A program made the translations under genes and the position numbers. The notes below the pieces were generated by a model. That model was not told where the DNA came from and did no database searches. It saw nothing but the letters and a program-made list of their open reading frames with translations. Positions 8,919 to 16,937 of a DNA stretch of 64,000 nt are shown piece by piece; within the stretch, counting starts at the first letter, position 1; each line of letters begins with the position of its first letter. This stretch comes from WHSW01 sp963722175 (GTDB lineage: Bacteria > Actinomycetota > Thermoleophilia > Solirubrobacterales > 70-9), in the NCBI GenBank assembly GCA_963722175.1, contig CAVRKA010000002.1, positions 186,001 to 250,000 of the forward strand. The letters are read 5' to 3'.

Positions 8919-10892
8919 ATGTGCCGGAGGGTGTTCACCAGCGCCGCCGTCGTCGCTGCGTTGCTGGTCGTCGCGCAGGGGTCAGCGCTGGCGGCGCCCA
9001 ACGACCTCACCCTCTCGAGCCGCGCGACGGGGGGCGCGAAGGCGAACGGCGTCGCGTCGACGTCCGCGACACGCCAGTTCTCGGCCAACGGGCGCCTGGT
9101 CGTCTTCATGTCGCGAGCGACCAACCTGTCGCCGGATGACACCGACATCAACAACGACGTCTATGTCCGCGACCTGGTTACCGGCACGACGACGCTGCTC
9201 AGCCGCGCCACGGGTGCCACCGGCGTGAAGGGAAACCTCGACTCCGTCGCTCCGACCATCTCCGCGGATGGCGCGAGGGTGGCGTTCTTCTCCAAGGCCA
9301 GCAATCTCGATCCGACCGATACCGACCAGGACGACGACGTCTACGTCCGCGACCTGCAGGCGAACACGACGACGCTCGTGAGCCGCGCCACGGGGGTCGC
9401 GGGCCCGAAGGGAGACGATCAGTCGCTCAGCCCGTCGATCAGCGCCGACGGCACGAAGGTCTCGTTCTCGAGCTTCGCGGGGCTCGACCCGGCCGATGAC
9501 GAGAGCATTCGCCGGCTGGACGTCTACCTGCGCAACCTGAGCTCGGCGACCACGACGCTCGTCAGTCGCGCCACCGGGGCCTCGGGCGCGAAGGGCAACG
9601 GCGCCAGCTTCCTGTCGTCGATCTCCTCCGACGGCACCAAGATCGCCTTTACGTCGGTTGCGACCAACCTCAACGCGGCCGACTCGGATAGCAGCAACGA
9701 CGTCTATCTGCGCGATCTGAGCGCCAATACCACCACCCTCCTCAGCCGCGCCAACGGCGCCTCGGGCGCGAAGGGCAACGGCGCGTCGGGGTTCCCGACC
9801 ATCTCCGCGGACGGACAGGAGGTCGCGTTCGAGTCAAGCTCGACCAATCTCGCCGCTGCGGACACGGACTTCTTCAACGACATCTACGTCCGCGACATCG
9901 GCGCGAACACCACGACCCTGGCGAGCCGCGCCTCCGGCGCGGCGGGGCCGAGCGGGAACGGGTCCCACCTGCTGGCGTCGATCTCCGCCGACGGCACCCG
10001 CGTCGCCTTTCAGACGAGCTCGACCAACCTCGCGCCCGCCGATACGGACGCCACCTCCGACATCTACGTCCGCGACCTCGCGAGCCAGACGACAACGCTC
10101 GAAAGCTGTTCGTCGGGGACCTATGGCGCGAAGGGCAACGCCGACTCCGCCGGGGCCGTGATGGCACCGGACGGCAGCAAGGTCGGCTTCGTGTCGAGCG
10201 CGTCGAACCTGGATCCCGCCGATCCCGACGGCAACAGCGACGTGTTCCAGCGCGAGCTCGGAAGCGGATGCCAGCTCGCGACGCTGACGGTGACCAAGTC
10301 GGGGTCCGGCTCGGGAACCGTGACCAGCACGCCGGCCGGGATCAACTGCGGCTCGGTGTGCTCGGCGCCCTTCGGCGGCGGCACCGTCGTGACCCTGACC
10401 GCCACTCCTGACGGCGGCTCCGAGCTGGGCGGCTTCTCGGGCGCAGGGTGCACGGGGACGACCTGTCAGGTGACCATGTCGGACAACAGGTCCGTCGACG
10501 CGCGGTTCGATCCCGAAGGTTCGAATCCGCCGGACGGCCCGGGCCCGGGCCCAGGCCCACCTGCCCAGGACGTCACTGCTCCGGAGGTCGAGCTGCAGGC
10601 GAAGAAGAAGCAAGCGGCCGGCAAGACGCTGAAGGTGACCGCCGCGAGCGACGAGGCGTGCGAGCTGGAGCTCACGGGCAAGGTCAAGCCGAAGGGGGAG
10701 AAGAAGGGCAAGCTGAAGCCGAGGACGGCTGACCTTGCGCCGGGCGTCGCACAGACGCTGAAGCTGAAGCTCTCCCGGCCGCTGAAGCAGGCGTTCAAGG
10801 AGGCCGAGACCGGCAAGGCCAAGGTGACCGGCACCTGCACCGACGCGGCCGGCAACGCGGGCACGGACAAGGGCAGCGTCAAGCTCCGGTAG
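8919..10892 (+). CDS. Secreted TolB-like beta-propeller protein
   Basis: 657 residues. Signal peptide ~1-27 (VVAALLVVAQGSALAAP). Residues ~30-450 are about seven repeats of ~60 residues, each with an ISADGTKVAF-like strand, a DTD.xNDVYVRDL loop and a TTLLSRATGAxGAKGNGA stretch; this is the WD40/TolB propeller pattern. A ~75-residue module follows, TVTKSGSGSGTVTSTPAG through RSVDARFD, resembling the bacterial-repeat (InlB B-like) domain of surface proteins, with a Cys pair. A Pro/Gly linker (GPGPGPGPP) leads to a lysine-rich C-terminal domain. No catalytic residues recognised; probably an extracellular binding protein. The ATG at 8919 is chosen because the signal peptide starts there and the promoter is placed for it. 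Overlaps the P450 end by 14 bp. Confidence 0.8.
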   Translation: MCRRVFTSAAVVAALLVVAQGSALAAPNDLTLSSRATGGAKANGVASTSATRQFSANGRLVVFMSRATNLSPDDTDINNDVYVRDLVTGTTTLLSRATGATGVKGNLDSVAPTISADGARVAFFSKASNLDPTDTDQDDDVYVRDLQANTTTLVSRATGVAGPKGDDQSLSPSISADGTKVSFSSFAGLDPADDESIRRLDVYLRNLSSATTTLVSRATGASGAKGNGASFLSSISSDGTKIAFTSVATNLNAADSDSSNDVYLRDLSANTTTLLSRANGASGAKGNGASGFPTISADGQEVAFESSSTNLAAADTDFFNDIYVRDIGANTTTLASRASGAAGPSGNGSHLLASISADGTRVAFQTSSTNLAPADTDATSDIYVRDLASQTTTLESCSSGTYGAKGNADSAGAVMAPDGSKVGFVSSASNLDPADPDGNSDVFQRELGSGCQLATLTVTKSGSGSGTVTSTPAGINCGSVCSAPFGGGTVVTLTATPDGGSELGGFSGAGCTGTTCQVTMSDNRSVDARFDPEGSNPPDGPGPGPGPPAQDVTAPEVELQAKKKQAAGKTLKVTAASDEACELELTGKVKPKGEKKGKLKPRTADLAPGVAQTLKLKLSRPLKQAFKEAETGKAKVTGTCTDAAGNAGTDKGSVKLR

Positions 10893-12357
10893 AGGTGACC
10901 TGGTGGATCCGCATCTGGAGCCCGCCGTCGGGCGACAGGGTCGGCATCTGGCGGATCGTCATCGTGCGGCCGGGGAGCCGCTCGAAGCGCAGCCGCTGCA
11001 GGGCCATCGCAGCGACGAGCTTGACCTCCGTCTGGCCGAAGCGCTTGCCGATGCAGATCCTCGAGCCGCCTCCGAACGGGACGTAGGCGCCGCGCGGCAG
11101 CGCGGTCTTGCGGTCGCGCTCGAAGCGCTCGGGGATGAACGCCTCTGGATCTGGGAAGACGTCGGGCAGGCGATGGCTCGCCCACGAGCAGTAGTTGACG
11201 TGGGCTCCGGCCGGCACCGTGCGGCCGGCGAACTCGAAGTCGCGAACGGCGCGCCGGGGGCCGATCCAGGCCGGCGGGTACAGCCGCAGGACCTCGTCGA
11301 CGACCATCTCGAGGTACGGAAGCTCGCCGGCGAGCTGCGCCGGGGTCGGCGGGGCGCCGCCGAGGACTTCGTCGAGCTCGGCGCGTAGGCTCGCGCGCGC
11401 CTCCGGGTGCCGCGCGAGCTCGTAGAAGAGGAACGACACCGTCGAGGTCGAGGTGTCGTGGCCGGCGAACATCAGCGTCATCAGCTGATCGCGGATCTCC
11501 TCGTCGGACAGGCCGCTGCCGTCCTCGTCGCGAGCCTCGATCAGCAGGCTCAGGACGTCGCGGCGCTCGGGGTCGGGGACGGCGCGCCGGCGGGTGATCT
11601 CCTCGGCGACGATCCGGTCGAGCACCCGGCGCGAGGTGATCAGCTTCCGCCAGGGGGATCCCGGCCCGCGAAGCAGCCGCAGGTGGTACTCGATCCCGTA
11701 GAAGCTCAGCGCCCGCTCGAAGTGCTCGGCGGCCGCCTTGCCGTGGCCCGCGCCGTCCGGATCGAGGCCGAGCAGCGCCCGCATCGCGATCCGCATCGCC
11801 AGGTTCCGCATCCAGGCGTAGACGTCGACGACGTCGCCCGGCCGCATCGCCGCCAGCGCCCGGCCGGTCTCCGCGGTCATCGTCTCGACCGCCGCCTCGA
11901 TCTGCTCGCGGTGGAAGGCGGGCATCATGATCCGGCGGGCGCGATCGTGGTACCCGCCGTCGATCGTCAGCAGGCCGTCGCCGAGCAGCGGGATCAGGTC
12001 TCCGAAGCTCCCCTCGCGCCAGTGGAAGTTGTGTGGGTGCGTGACCGTGACGTAGGAGTTCGCCTCCGGCCCGAGCATGAAGATGACCTTCGCGTAGAAG
12101 AGCCGGAGGGTGAAGATCGGCCCGTGGCGCTCGTAGGCGTCCAGCAGGATCGGCAGCGGGTCGTGGGCCATCTGCCGCGTCCGGGCCCAGTCGAATCCCG
12201 TGTCCCCGGGCGGATAGGGGACCCGCGCCCGGCGCTCGCTCCGGATGTCCTCCAGCACCCGCACCCACGGGTTCCACGACGCGGGCTCCGGGCGGGCGTC
12301 GGTCTCCGGCAGCCCGTAGGCCGGGGCGTCCGGGGGGCTCTGCTCGGTGACGTTCAC
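10879..12357 (-). CDS. Cytochrome P450
   Basis: 492 residues, soluble, standard P450 length. All core motifs are visible: the I-helix AGHDTSTST (oxygen activation), ExxR as EVLRLYPP, and the heme-ligand loop FGGGSRICIGKRFG with the axial Cys. Needs a ferredoxin/reductase pair, none of which is encoded here. It hydroxylates or otherwise oxidises a hydrophobic substrate that sequence does not reveal. The GTG start at 12357 has TAGGTT (12365-12370 on the other strand) seven bases upstream, so it is probably leaderless. Divergent from a short-chain dehydrogenase across 69 bp, which suggests shared control and perhaps sequential steps (hydroxylation, then oxidation of the alcohol); this is inference. 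Confidence 0.92.
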   Translation of the reverse strand: MNVTEQSPPDAPAYGLPETDARPEPASWNPWVRVLEDIRSERRARVPYPPGDTGFDWARTRQMAHDPLPILLDAYERHGPIFTLRLFYAKVIFMLGPEANSYVTVTHPHNFHWREGSFGDLIPLLGDGLLTIDGGYHDRARRIMMPAFHREQIEAAVETMTAETGRALAAMRPGDVVDVYAWMRNLAMRIAMRALLGLDPDGAGHGKAAAEHFERALSFYGIEYHLRLLRGPGSPWRKLITSRRVLDRIVAEEITRRRAVPDPERRDVLSLLIEARDEDGSGLSDEEIRDQLMTLMFAGHDTSTSTVSFLFYELARHPEARASLRAELDEVLGGAPPTPAQLAGELPYLEMVVDEVLRLYPPAWIGPRRAVRDFEFAGRTVPAGAHVNYCSWASHRLPDVFPDPEAFIPERFERDRKTALPRGAYVPFGGGSRICIGKRFGQTEVKLVAAMALQRLRFERLPGRTMTIRQMPTLSPDGGLQMRIHQVTSTGA

Positions 12358-12426
12358 TGCCCAAAACCTACGTGTAGTCTGCGATTACCGCCGACCGGCG
12401 GCGACCCGACGAGGAGGAACTTGTAC
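12358..12426. promoter_or_regulatory. P450/SDR divergent control region with small palindrome
   Basis: The 69-bp gap holds the minus-strand -10 TAGGTT of the P450 gene and, on the plus strand, TAGTCT (12375-12380). A perfect inverted repeat CCGCCG-AC-CGGCGG (12388-12401) lies between the two starts and could be an operator or only a short hairpin in the SDR leader. GAGGAGGAAC (12410-12419) is the ribosome-binding site of the SDR. Confidence 0.4.
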
Positions 12427-13347
12427 ATGGCACGCGAACCGCGTTCGCTCAGGGGCAAGGTCGTTGCGATCACGGGCGGTGCCCGCGGAATCGGCAAGGC
12501 GACCGCGAGGGCGCTGATCCTGAAGGGCGCCAAGGTCGCGATCGGCGACCTCGACCGCGAGCTCGCCGAGCGGACCGCGGCCGAGCTCGGTGGCGAGACG
12601 CTTGCGCTCGAGCTCGACGTCACCCGGCGCGACTCGTTCGAGGGCTTCCTCGACCAGGTCGAGGAGCGCCTCGGCTCGCTCGACGTGCTGGTCAACAACG
12701 CCGGGATCATGCCGCTCGGCAAGTTCGCCGAGGAGGACGACGCGACCGCGCACCGGATGGTCGACATCAACGTGCACGGGGTCATGTACGGGATGAAGCT
12801 GGCCCTGCCGCGGATGGAGCGGCGCAACTCCGGGCACATCGTCAACATCGCCTCGCAGGCGGGCAAGGCCGGCTTCCCGGGTGGCGCGACCTACTGCGGC
12901 ACCAAGCACTTCGTGGTCGGCGTCTCGGAGGCCGTTCGCGCCGAAACCCGCGACACGAACATCGAGATCTCCTGCGTGATGCCGGCCGTCGTCAACACCG
13001 AGCTCGGCTCGGGGCTCACCGAGACGCGCGCGATCAAGGTGCTCGAGCCCGAGGACGTCGCCGACGCGATCGTCGCGGCGCTCGAGCGGCCGAAGTTCGA
13101 CGTCTGGGTGCCGCGGGAGTCGGTCGGCATCTACAAGGTGATGCAGATGCTGCCGCGCGGCGGCCGCGAGGCGATCGGCAGGGCGCTGAAGGCCGACAAG
13201 GTGCTCGCCGAGACCGACTCGCAGGTCCGCGCCGCGTACGAGGACCGCGCCGCGCACTCAGAGCCCGCGCTCGACCCGGACCGGGTCGACGACACCGGGG
13301 CGAAGACCGAGGTAGCGGAGGCCGCGGAGGAGCCGGCCGCGAGCTAG
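12427..13347 (+). CDS. Short-chain dehydrogenase/reductase (SDR)
   Basis: 306 residues, longer than the classical ~250 because of a ~45-residue hydrophilic C-terminal tail (LDPDRVDDTGAKTEVAEAAE). Cofactor motif TGGARGIG (~17-24), then NNAGIMP (~90), the catalytic Ser in NIASQAG and YCGTK with the catalytic Tyr/Lys. NAD(P)H-dependent oxidation or reduction of a hydroxyl/keto group in the cytoplasm. The acidic residue after the second strand (GDLDRE) favours NAD(H) over NADP(H), by family rules. ATG 12427 has GAGGAGG eleven bases upstream. Divergent from the P450; convergent with the ZIP transporter across an 11-bp gap. Confidence 0.88.
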   Translation: MAREPRSLRGKVVAITGGARGIGKATARALILKGAKVAIGDLDRELAERTAAELGGETLALELDVTRRDSFEGFLDQVEERLGSLDVLVNNAGIMPLGKFAEEDDATAHRMVDINVHGVMYGMKLALPRMERRNSGHIVNIASQAGKAGFPGGATYCGTKHFVVGVSEAVRAETRDTNIEISCVMPAVVNTELGSGLTETRAIKVLEPEDVADAIVAALERPKFDVWVPRESVGIYKVMQMLPRGGREAIGRALKADKVLAETDSQVRAAYEDRAAHSEPALDPDRVDDTGAKTEVAEAAEEPAAS

Positions 13348-13368
13348 CTACAGCTAGCTCACGCGGCC
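13335..13368. terminator. Bidirectional hairpin between SDR and ZIP genes
   Basis: GGCCGC-GAGCTAGC (13335-13348), loop TACA, GCTAGCTC-ACGCGGCC (13353-13368): a long, nearly perfect stem with a 2-base bulge, sitting exactly on the two convergent stop codons. There is no U-run on either side, so its efficiency as an intrinsic terminator is uncertain. Confidence 0.5.
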
Positions 13369-14063
13369 GCGAGCAGGGCCGCGAGCGCAAAACCGAGCAC
13401 CGTCACGAGGCCGACCTTGTCGCCTCCCTCCCGGAACGCCTTCGGGATGAAGTTGTCCGCGAGCATGCAGAGAATCGCGCCCCCGGCGAACGCGTTGACG
13501 AACGCGAGCGTGTTCCCGGTGGCGTCGCCGAGCACCTCGTAGCCGAGGCCGGCTGCGATCGCGGACGCGCCTGCGATCGCGACCCAGAGGCCGTAGATCC
13601 AGCTCTTGCGGTGCCCGGCCTTCTCGAGGCCGCTCGAGGCGGAGATCGACTCCGGCAGATTCGACAGGAAGACGGCGACCACGAACGAGGCGCTGACCCC
13701 GCCGCCGGTGACCAGCGTCAGCCCGATCGCGGCCGACTCGGGGATCCCGTCGAGCAGCGCCCCGAGCACGATGCCCTGGGGGTCGTCGGCGTCGTCGCCG
13801 CCCTTGCGCACGAGCAGTCGATCGCCGCCGAAGTACACCAACGCGCCGACGACCAGCCCGAGCGCCGTCGCGTCACCGCCGCCGAGCTGTAGCGCCTCCT
13901 CCGTGAGATCGAAGGACACCGCGCTGACCAGGACCCCGGCGCCGAACGCCATCACGAAGGCGATCTTGCGCTCGGAGATCGGGCGCTCGGGGAGGAGGGC
14001 GATCGCAGCACCCAGCACGAGCGCGAGTCCGCCGACCAGGCCCCAGAAACCGGCTTCGAGCAC
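13359..14063 (-). CDS. ZIP family metal transporter
   Basis: 234 residues with about eight hydrophobic segments. LDGIPESAAIGL (~104-115) and LSNLPESISASSG (~134-146) are the paired membrane motifs IV and V of ZIP/GufA-type transporters, where a metal site is formed by polar residues; the usual His residues are replaced by Asp/Glu/Pro here, as in GufA-like members. Likely moves a divalent cation (Zn, Fe or Mn) into the cytoplasm; specificity unknown. Start GTG 14063, with CAGACT six bases upstream, a weaker version of the leaderless -10. Convergent with the SDR gene and divergent from the ferritin-like gene, which may store or detoxify metal. Confidence 0.8.
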   Translation of the reverse strand: MLEAGFWGLVGGLALVLGAAIALLPERPISERKIAFVMAFGAGVLVSAVSFDLTEEALQLGGGDATALGLVVGALVYFGGDRLLVRKGGDDADDPQGIVLGALLDGIPESAAIGLTLVTGGGVSASFVVAVFLSNLPESISASSGLEKAGHRKSWIYGLWVAIAGASAIAAGLGYEVLGDATGNTLAFVNAFAGGAILCMLADNFIPKAFREGGDKVGLVTVLGFALAALLAAA

Positions 14064-14143
14064 GTCCGCAGTCTGCCGCAGCGCTCGATTGGAGCGGGCC
14101 TGCCCGGGTAGAGGCGGAACGAACCAATGAGAAGGAGAAAGTG

Positions 14144-14818
14144 ATGACCGACACGATCAGGGAAGGGAAGCTCGTTCAGTACCTGAGCGAGGCCTACGGC
14201 AAGGAGAAGGAGCTCGAGACAGCGCTCGAGGCCCACATCGCGATGACCACGCGCAAGCCGTACAAGAAGCGTCTTCAGGAACACCTCAAGGAGACGAAGT
14301 CACATTCGCGTCAGCTCGAGCGCCGGATCAAGCAGATCGGTGGGGGCGGTCCGCAGCTGCTCGACAAGATCGCCGGCCAGGCGACCGCGAAGGCCGTTTC
14401 GCTCGCCAAGGGGCCGCTGCACATGGTCCGCGGCACCGGCGAGGCCGAGAAGATGCTCAAGAACGCGAAGACCGAGTACTTCAACGAGCACGAGGAGATT
14501 GCCACCTACACCGCGATCGAGACGCTCGCCGAGTCGGTCAACGACAAGGAGACGGCGAAGCTCGCGCGCGCGATCCGTCGCGACGAGGAGCGGATGGCTT
14601 CGTTCCTCGAGAAGCAGATCCCGGTGCTGACCAAGGCGGTCGTCACCGAGGAGATCCCCGCCGCCGAGCGGCGCACCAACGGCGCGCGGGCGAGCAGCCG
14701 CCGGCGCTCGCGGTCCTCGAACAACGGGTCGCGCAGCGGCCGCTCGCGCGGCGGCAACAAGTCCCGCGGCTCCGGCCGCAGCAAATCGCGCGCGAAGGCG
14801 GGCTCGCGCAGCTCGTAG
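14144..14818 (+). CDS. Ferritin-like (DUF892/YciE-type) protein with Arg/Ser tail
   Basis: 224 residues. Residues ~1-165 form a four-helix bundle of the ferritin-like superfamily: YLSEAYGKEKELETALEAH, then HLKETKSHSRQLERRI, and a second pair starting NEHEEIATYTAIETL. Acidic and His residues are spaced like metal ligands, though a full di-iron site is not obvious. Residues ~170-224 are a low-complexity, strongly basic tail of SRRRSRSS / GRSRGGNKSRGSGRSKSRA type, which could bind DNA or RNA. ATG 14144 (preceded by an in-frame GTG at 14141) has GAAGGAG upstream. The stop codon abuts the stop of the convergent CoA-transferase. The name follows general resemblance and is not certain. Confidence 0.65.
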   Translation: MTDTIREGKLVQYLSEAYGKEKELETALEAHIAMTTRKPYKKRLQEHLKETKSHSRQLERRIKQIGGGGPQLLDKIAGQATAKAVSLAKGPLHMVRGTGEAEKMLKNAKTEYFNEHEEIATYTAIETLAESVNDKETAKLARAIRRDEERMASFLEKQIPVLTKAVVTEEIPAAERRTNGARASSRRRSRSSNNGSRSGRSRGGNKSRGSGRSKSRAKAGSRSS

Positions 14819-16132
14819 CTAGCCGGTGACCGCGGAGCGCCCGTGCGAAGCGCGCTCCGCGGCCTCGCGCAGCTCGTCGCGGAAGTCCGGATGGGCGACC
14901 TCCGCCAGCGCCTCGCCGCGCTGGTGGACGGTCAGCCCCTGGAGCTCGGCGGCGCCGTGCTCGGTGACGATCACGTCGACCTGGTGGCGCGGAGTGGTGA
15001 TCACCGCCCCGGCATCGAACCAGGGGACGATGCGGGAGCGCAGTTCCCCGCCGAGGGTCACGGTGGAAGGCAGGCAGAGCAGCGAGCGATCCTCGAGCGA
15101 GAGCGCCGGGCCCGCGATGAAGTCCTCGTGGCCGCCGATCCCCGAGTACTGGGTGCCGTTGATCGTGTCGGCGACCACCTGACCTTGGATATCCACCGCC
15201 ATCGCGCCGTTGATCGTCACCATCATCCGGTTGCGCCCGATCAGGTCGGGCGAGTTGACGACCTCGACCGGCAGAAAGGCGACCTGGTCGTTGCCGTCCA
15301 GCCAGTCGTACAGCTCCGGTGACCCCCCCGCGAACGTCGCGACCGAGACGCCGTCGAACTGCCCCTTGCGGTTGGTCACCTTGCCCGCCTGGTGAAGCCG
15401 CATCAGGCCATCGGTGAACATCTCGGAGTGGATGCCGTAGTCGCCGCCGTCGCCCTCGGCCAGGCGAGAGACGATTGCCGACGGGATGCCGCCGATTCCC
15501 GTCTGCAGGGTCGAGCCGTCGGCAACGAAGCGGCGGGCGTGGCGGGCGATCGCCTCGTCGATCTCGCCGGGTTCGGGTTGGGGCAGCGCGAACGGCTCGG
15601 CCTCCGACGCGACCAGGACATCGATCTGATCGACGTGCAGCGCGTGGCGATGCTCGGGTGGCAGGCCGACGGTGCGCGGGAAGTTCGGGGACACCTCGAC
15701 GACCAGGCGGCGGTCGGGTGCCGCGCCGGCGCGCTCGAGCTCCTTCACGGTCCCGCCGGCGTGCAACGAGAGGCTGCACCAACCGGCGTCGTCGGGCGGC
15801 GCGGCGACGGTCGCCATCACCCGCGGGGCCTGCTGTTCGAGCAGCGGCTCGAAGCGGCGGAAGTCGGCGGGCGCGAAGCTGATGTTCGCCCCCTGGTCGC
15901 GCAGCGCCCGCTCGACCGGCCCGAAGAAGCCGGACAGGTAGTGGACGTTGGGGTGCTTGAAGGCCTCGGACCAGGCGAGCAGCAGCGCGCCGTAGATCCG
16001 CAGGTCGGTCCAGTCGTCGCGCTCGCCGAGCGCCGCCATGAGCGCCGGCGGCTGGCCGGTCCCGAGCGGGATCCCGAGCGTGTCGGCCGGCTCGAAGCGG
16101 GCGGCGGCCTCGCTGGGTGTGAGTGCGTCCAC
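14819..16132 (-). CDS. Acetyl-CoA hydrolase/transferase family (CoA-transferase)
   Basis: 437 residues, the normal length for Cat1/4-hydroxybutyrate CoA-transferase family enzymes. TLQTGIGGIPSAIV (~210-223), GIHSEMFTDG with the catalytic Glu that forms the glutamyl-CoA intermediate, and TQYSGIGGHEDFIAG near 325 are all in place. Transfers CoA between a carboxylic acid and an acyl-CoA, or hydrolyses it, in the cytoplasm; the physiological acid is not readable. Start GTG 16132 with TAGGGT six bases upstream, hence probably leaderless. Its 5' side is next to copy 1 of the 90-bp repeat. Confidence 0.85.
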   Translation of the reverse strand: MDALTPSEAAARFEPADTLGIPLGTGQPPALMAALGERDDWTDLRIYGALLLAWSEAFKHPNVHYLSGFFGPVERALRDQGANISFAPADFRRFEPLLEQQAPRVMATVAAPPDDAGWCSLSLHAGGTVKELERAGAAPDRRLVVEVSPNFPRTVGLPPEHRHALHVDQIDVLVASEAEPFALPQPEPGEIDEAIARHARRFVADGSTLQTGIGGIPSAIVSRLAEGDGGDYGIHSEMFTDGLMRLHQAGKVTNRKGQFDGVSVATFAGGSPELYDWLDGNDQVAFLPVEVVNSPDLIGRNRMMVTINGAMAVDIQGQVVADTINGTQYSGIGGHEDFIAGPALSLEDRSLLCLPSTVTLGGELRSRIVPWFDAGAVITTPRHQVDVIVTEHGAAELQGLTVHQRGEALAEVAHPDFRDELREAAERASHGRSAVTG

Positions 16133-16160
16133 CAGCGCACCCTATCCCTAGCTGCGACCC

Positions 16161-16255
16161 CGCACGCCCGGACGCGGGAGCAGATCAAGAGGTCCGCGGC
16201 GTAGCCGCGGACAATTGATTTATGCGGGAGCGGAGGACGTGGCGGGAGTTGTTCT
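16161..16255 (-). repeat. Dispersed palindromic repeat, copy 1
   Basis: Read on the minus strand this ~90-bp stretch matches 61216-61305 on the plus strand at about 82 of 90 positions (counted by eye). At its centre is a perfect hairpin GTCCGCGGC-TAC-GCCGCGGAC (16192-16212). Flanking blocks CCACGTCCTCCGCTCCCGC and TGCTCCCGCGTCCGGGCGTG are identical in both copies. The repeat supplies the last nine codons and the stop of the TetR gene, then runs into the gap before the CoA-transferase start. Confidence 0.8.
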
Positions 16256-16846
16256 TAGGCCGGCGAGGATGATGCTCAGGTGTTTGTCCCAGGGCATGCT
16301 GGGGCGGTCGTCGTTCGCCCGCGCCGAGCGACCGAGGCCCATGATCAGGCTCGGGACGTCCTCCGGGACGATGTCGGCGCGCAGCTGGCCGCTGGCCTGG
16401 GCGCGCTCGACCACGGCGCTCGTGACCGCGAGCATGTCGACCTTGTCGGCGGCCGAGCCGCAGAGCTCAGGGCGCTGGTCCATCGCCTCGGACAGCGCCC
16501 GGTCCTCGACCATCACGCGCGCGCCGTAGGTCATGAACTGGACGAATCCCTCCCACGGGTCCTCGACCTCGAGCGCCTCCCGGCCCGCCTGCGCCAGTCC
16601 CTCGAAGCGGGCATCGGCCAGGGCCTGGAGGAGATCCTCCTTGGTCGGGAAGTGGCGGTAGACGGTCCCGACGCCGACGCCGGCTTCGCGGGCGATCTCG
16701 TCGATCTGCGCGTCCAGTCCGCAACGTTCGAACTGCCGCCGCGAGGCGGTGAGGACCTTCTCGCGATTGCGGCGCGCGTCGGCCCGCTGGGGGCGGGGCT
16801 GTCTTATTTCGGCGGGCTTGTTCGTCATATCTGTGACCGACGACAC
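16220..16846 (-). CDS. TetR family transcriptional regulator
   Basis: 208 residues. The helix-turn-helix lies at ~38-72: AQIDEIAREAGVGVGTVYRH followed by FPTKEDLL, the TetR signature. The remainder is a helical ligand domain of the small-TetR type (WEGFVQFMTYGARVM). Probably represses the divergent MFS exporter and itself through two operators at 16852-16899. The GTG at 16846 is six codons upstream of an ATG at 16828; the first operator begins directly behind the GTG. The last codons (TPATSSAPA) are encoded by the dispersed repeat, so the C-terminus may have been replaced when the repeat arrived. Confidence 0.85.
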   Translation of the reverse strand: MSSVTDMTNKPAEIRQPRPQRADARRNREKVLTASRRQFERCGLDAQIDEIAREAGVGVGTVYRHFPTKEDLLQALADARFEGLAQAGREALEVEDPWEGFVQFMTYGARVMVEDRALSEAMDQRPELCGSAADKVDMLAVTSAVVERAQASGQLRADIVPEDVPSLIMGLGRSARANDDRPSMPWDKHLSIILAGLRTTPATSSAPA

Positions 16847-16851
16847 GCAAA

Positions 16852-16899
16852 CGGAACCTGAGTTCCGTATAGTGAAGCGAAACCGGAACTCCAGTTCCG
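16852..16899. promoter_or_regulatory. Tandem TetR operators and divergent promoters
   Basis: Two palindromes of identical half-sites, CGGAAC-CTGA-GTTCCG (16852-16867) and CGGAAC-TCCA-GTTCCG (16884-16899), with centres 32 bp apart, about three helical turns, so dimers would bind the same face. Between them TATAGT (16868-16873), which also gives ACTATA on the other strand, can serve as a -10 in either direction. The arrangement is typical of an autoregulated TetR repressor. Confidence 0.8.
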
Positions 16900-16937
16900 A
16901 ATATTACCGGCACAGAGCACGTTAGGAGGGCAATCGG

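Noticed and set aside
9000..10260. Tandem DNA repeat array in the propeller gene
   Set aside because: The ~190-bp period is the propeller blade; DNA copies have diverged, so it is an ordinary protein repeat.
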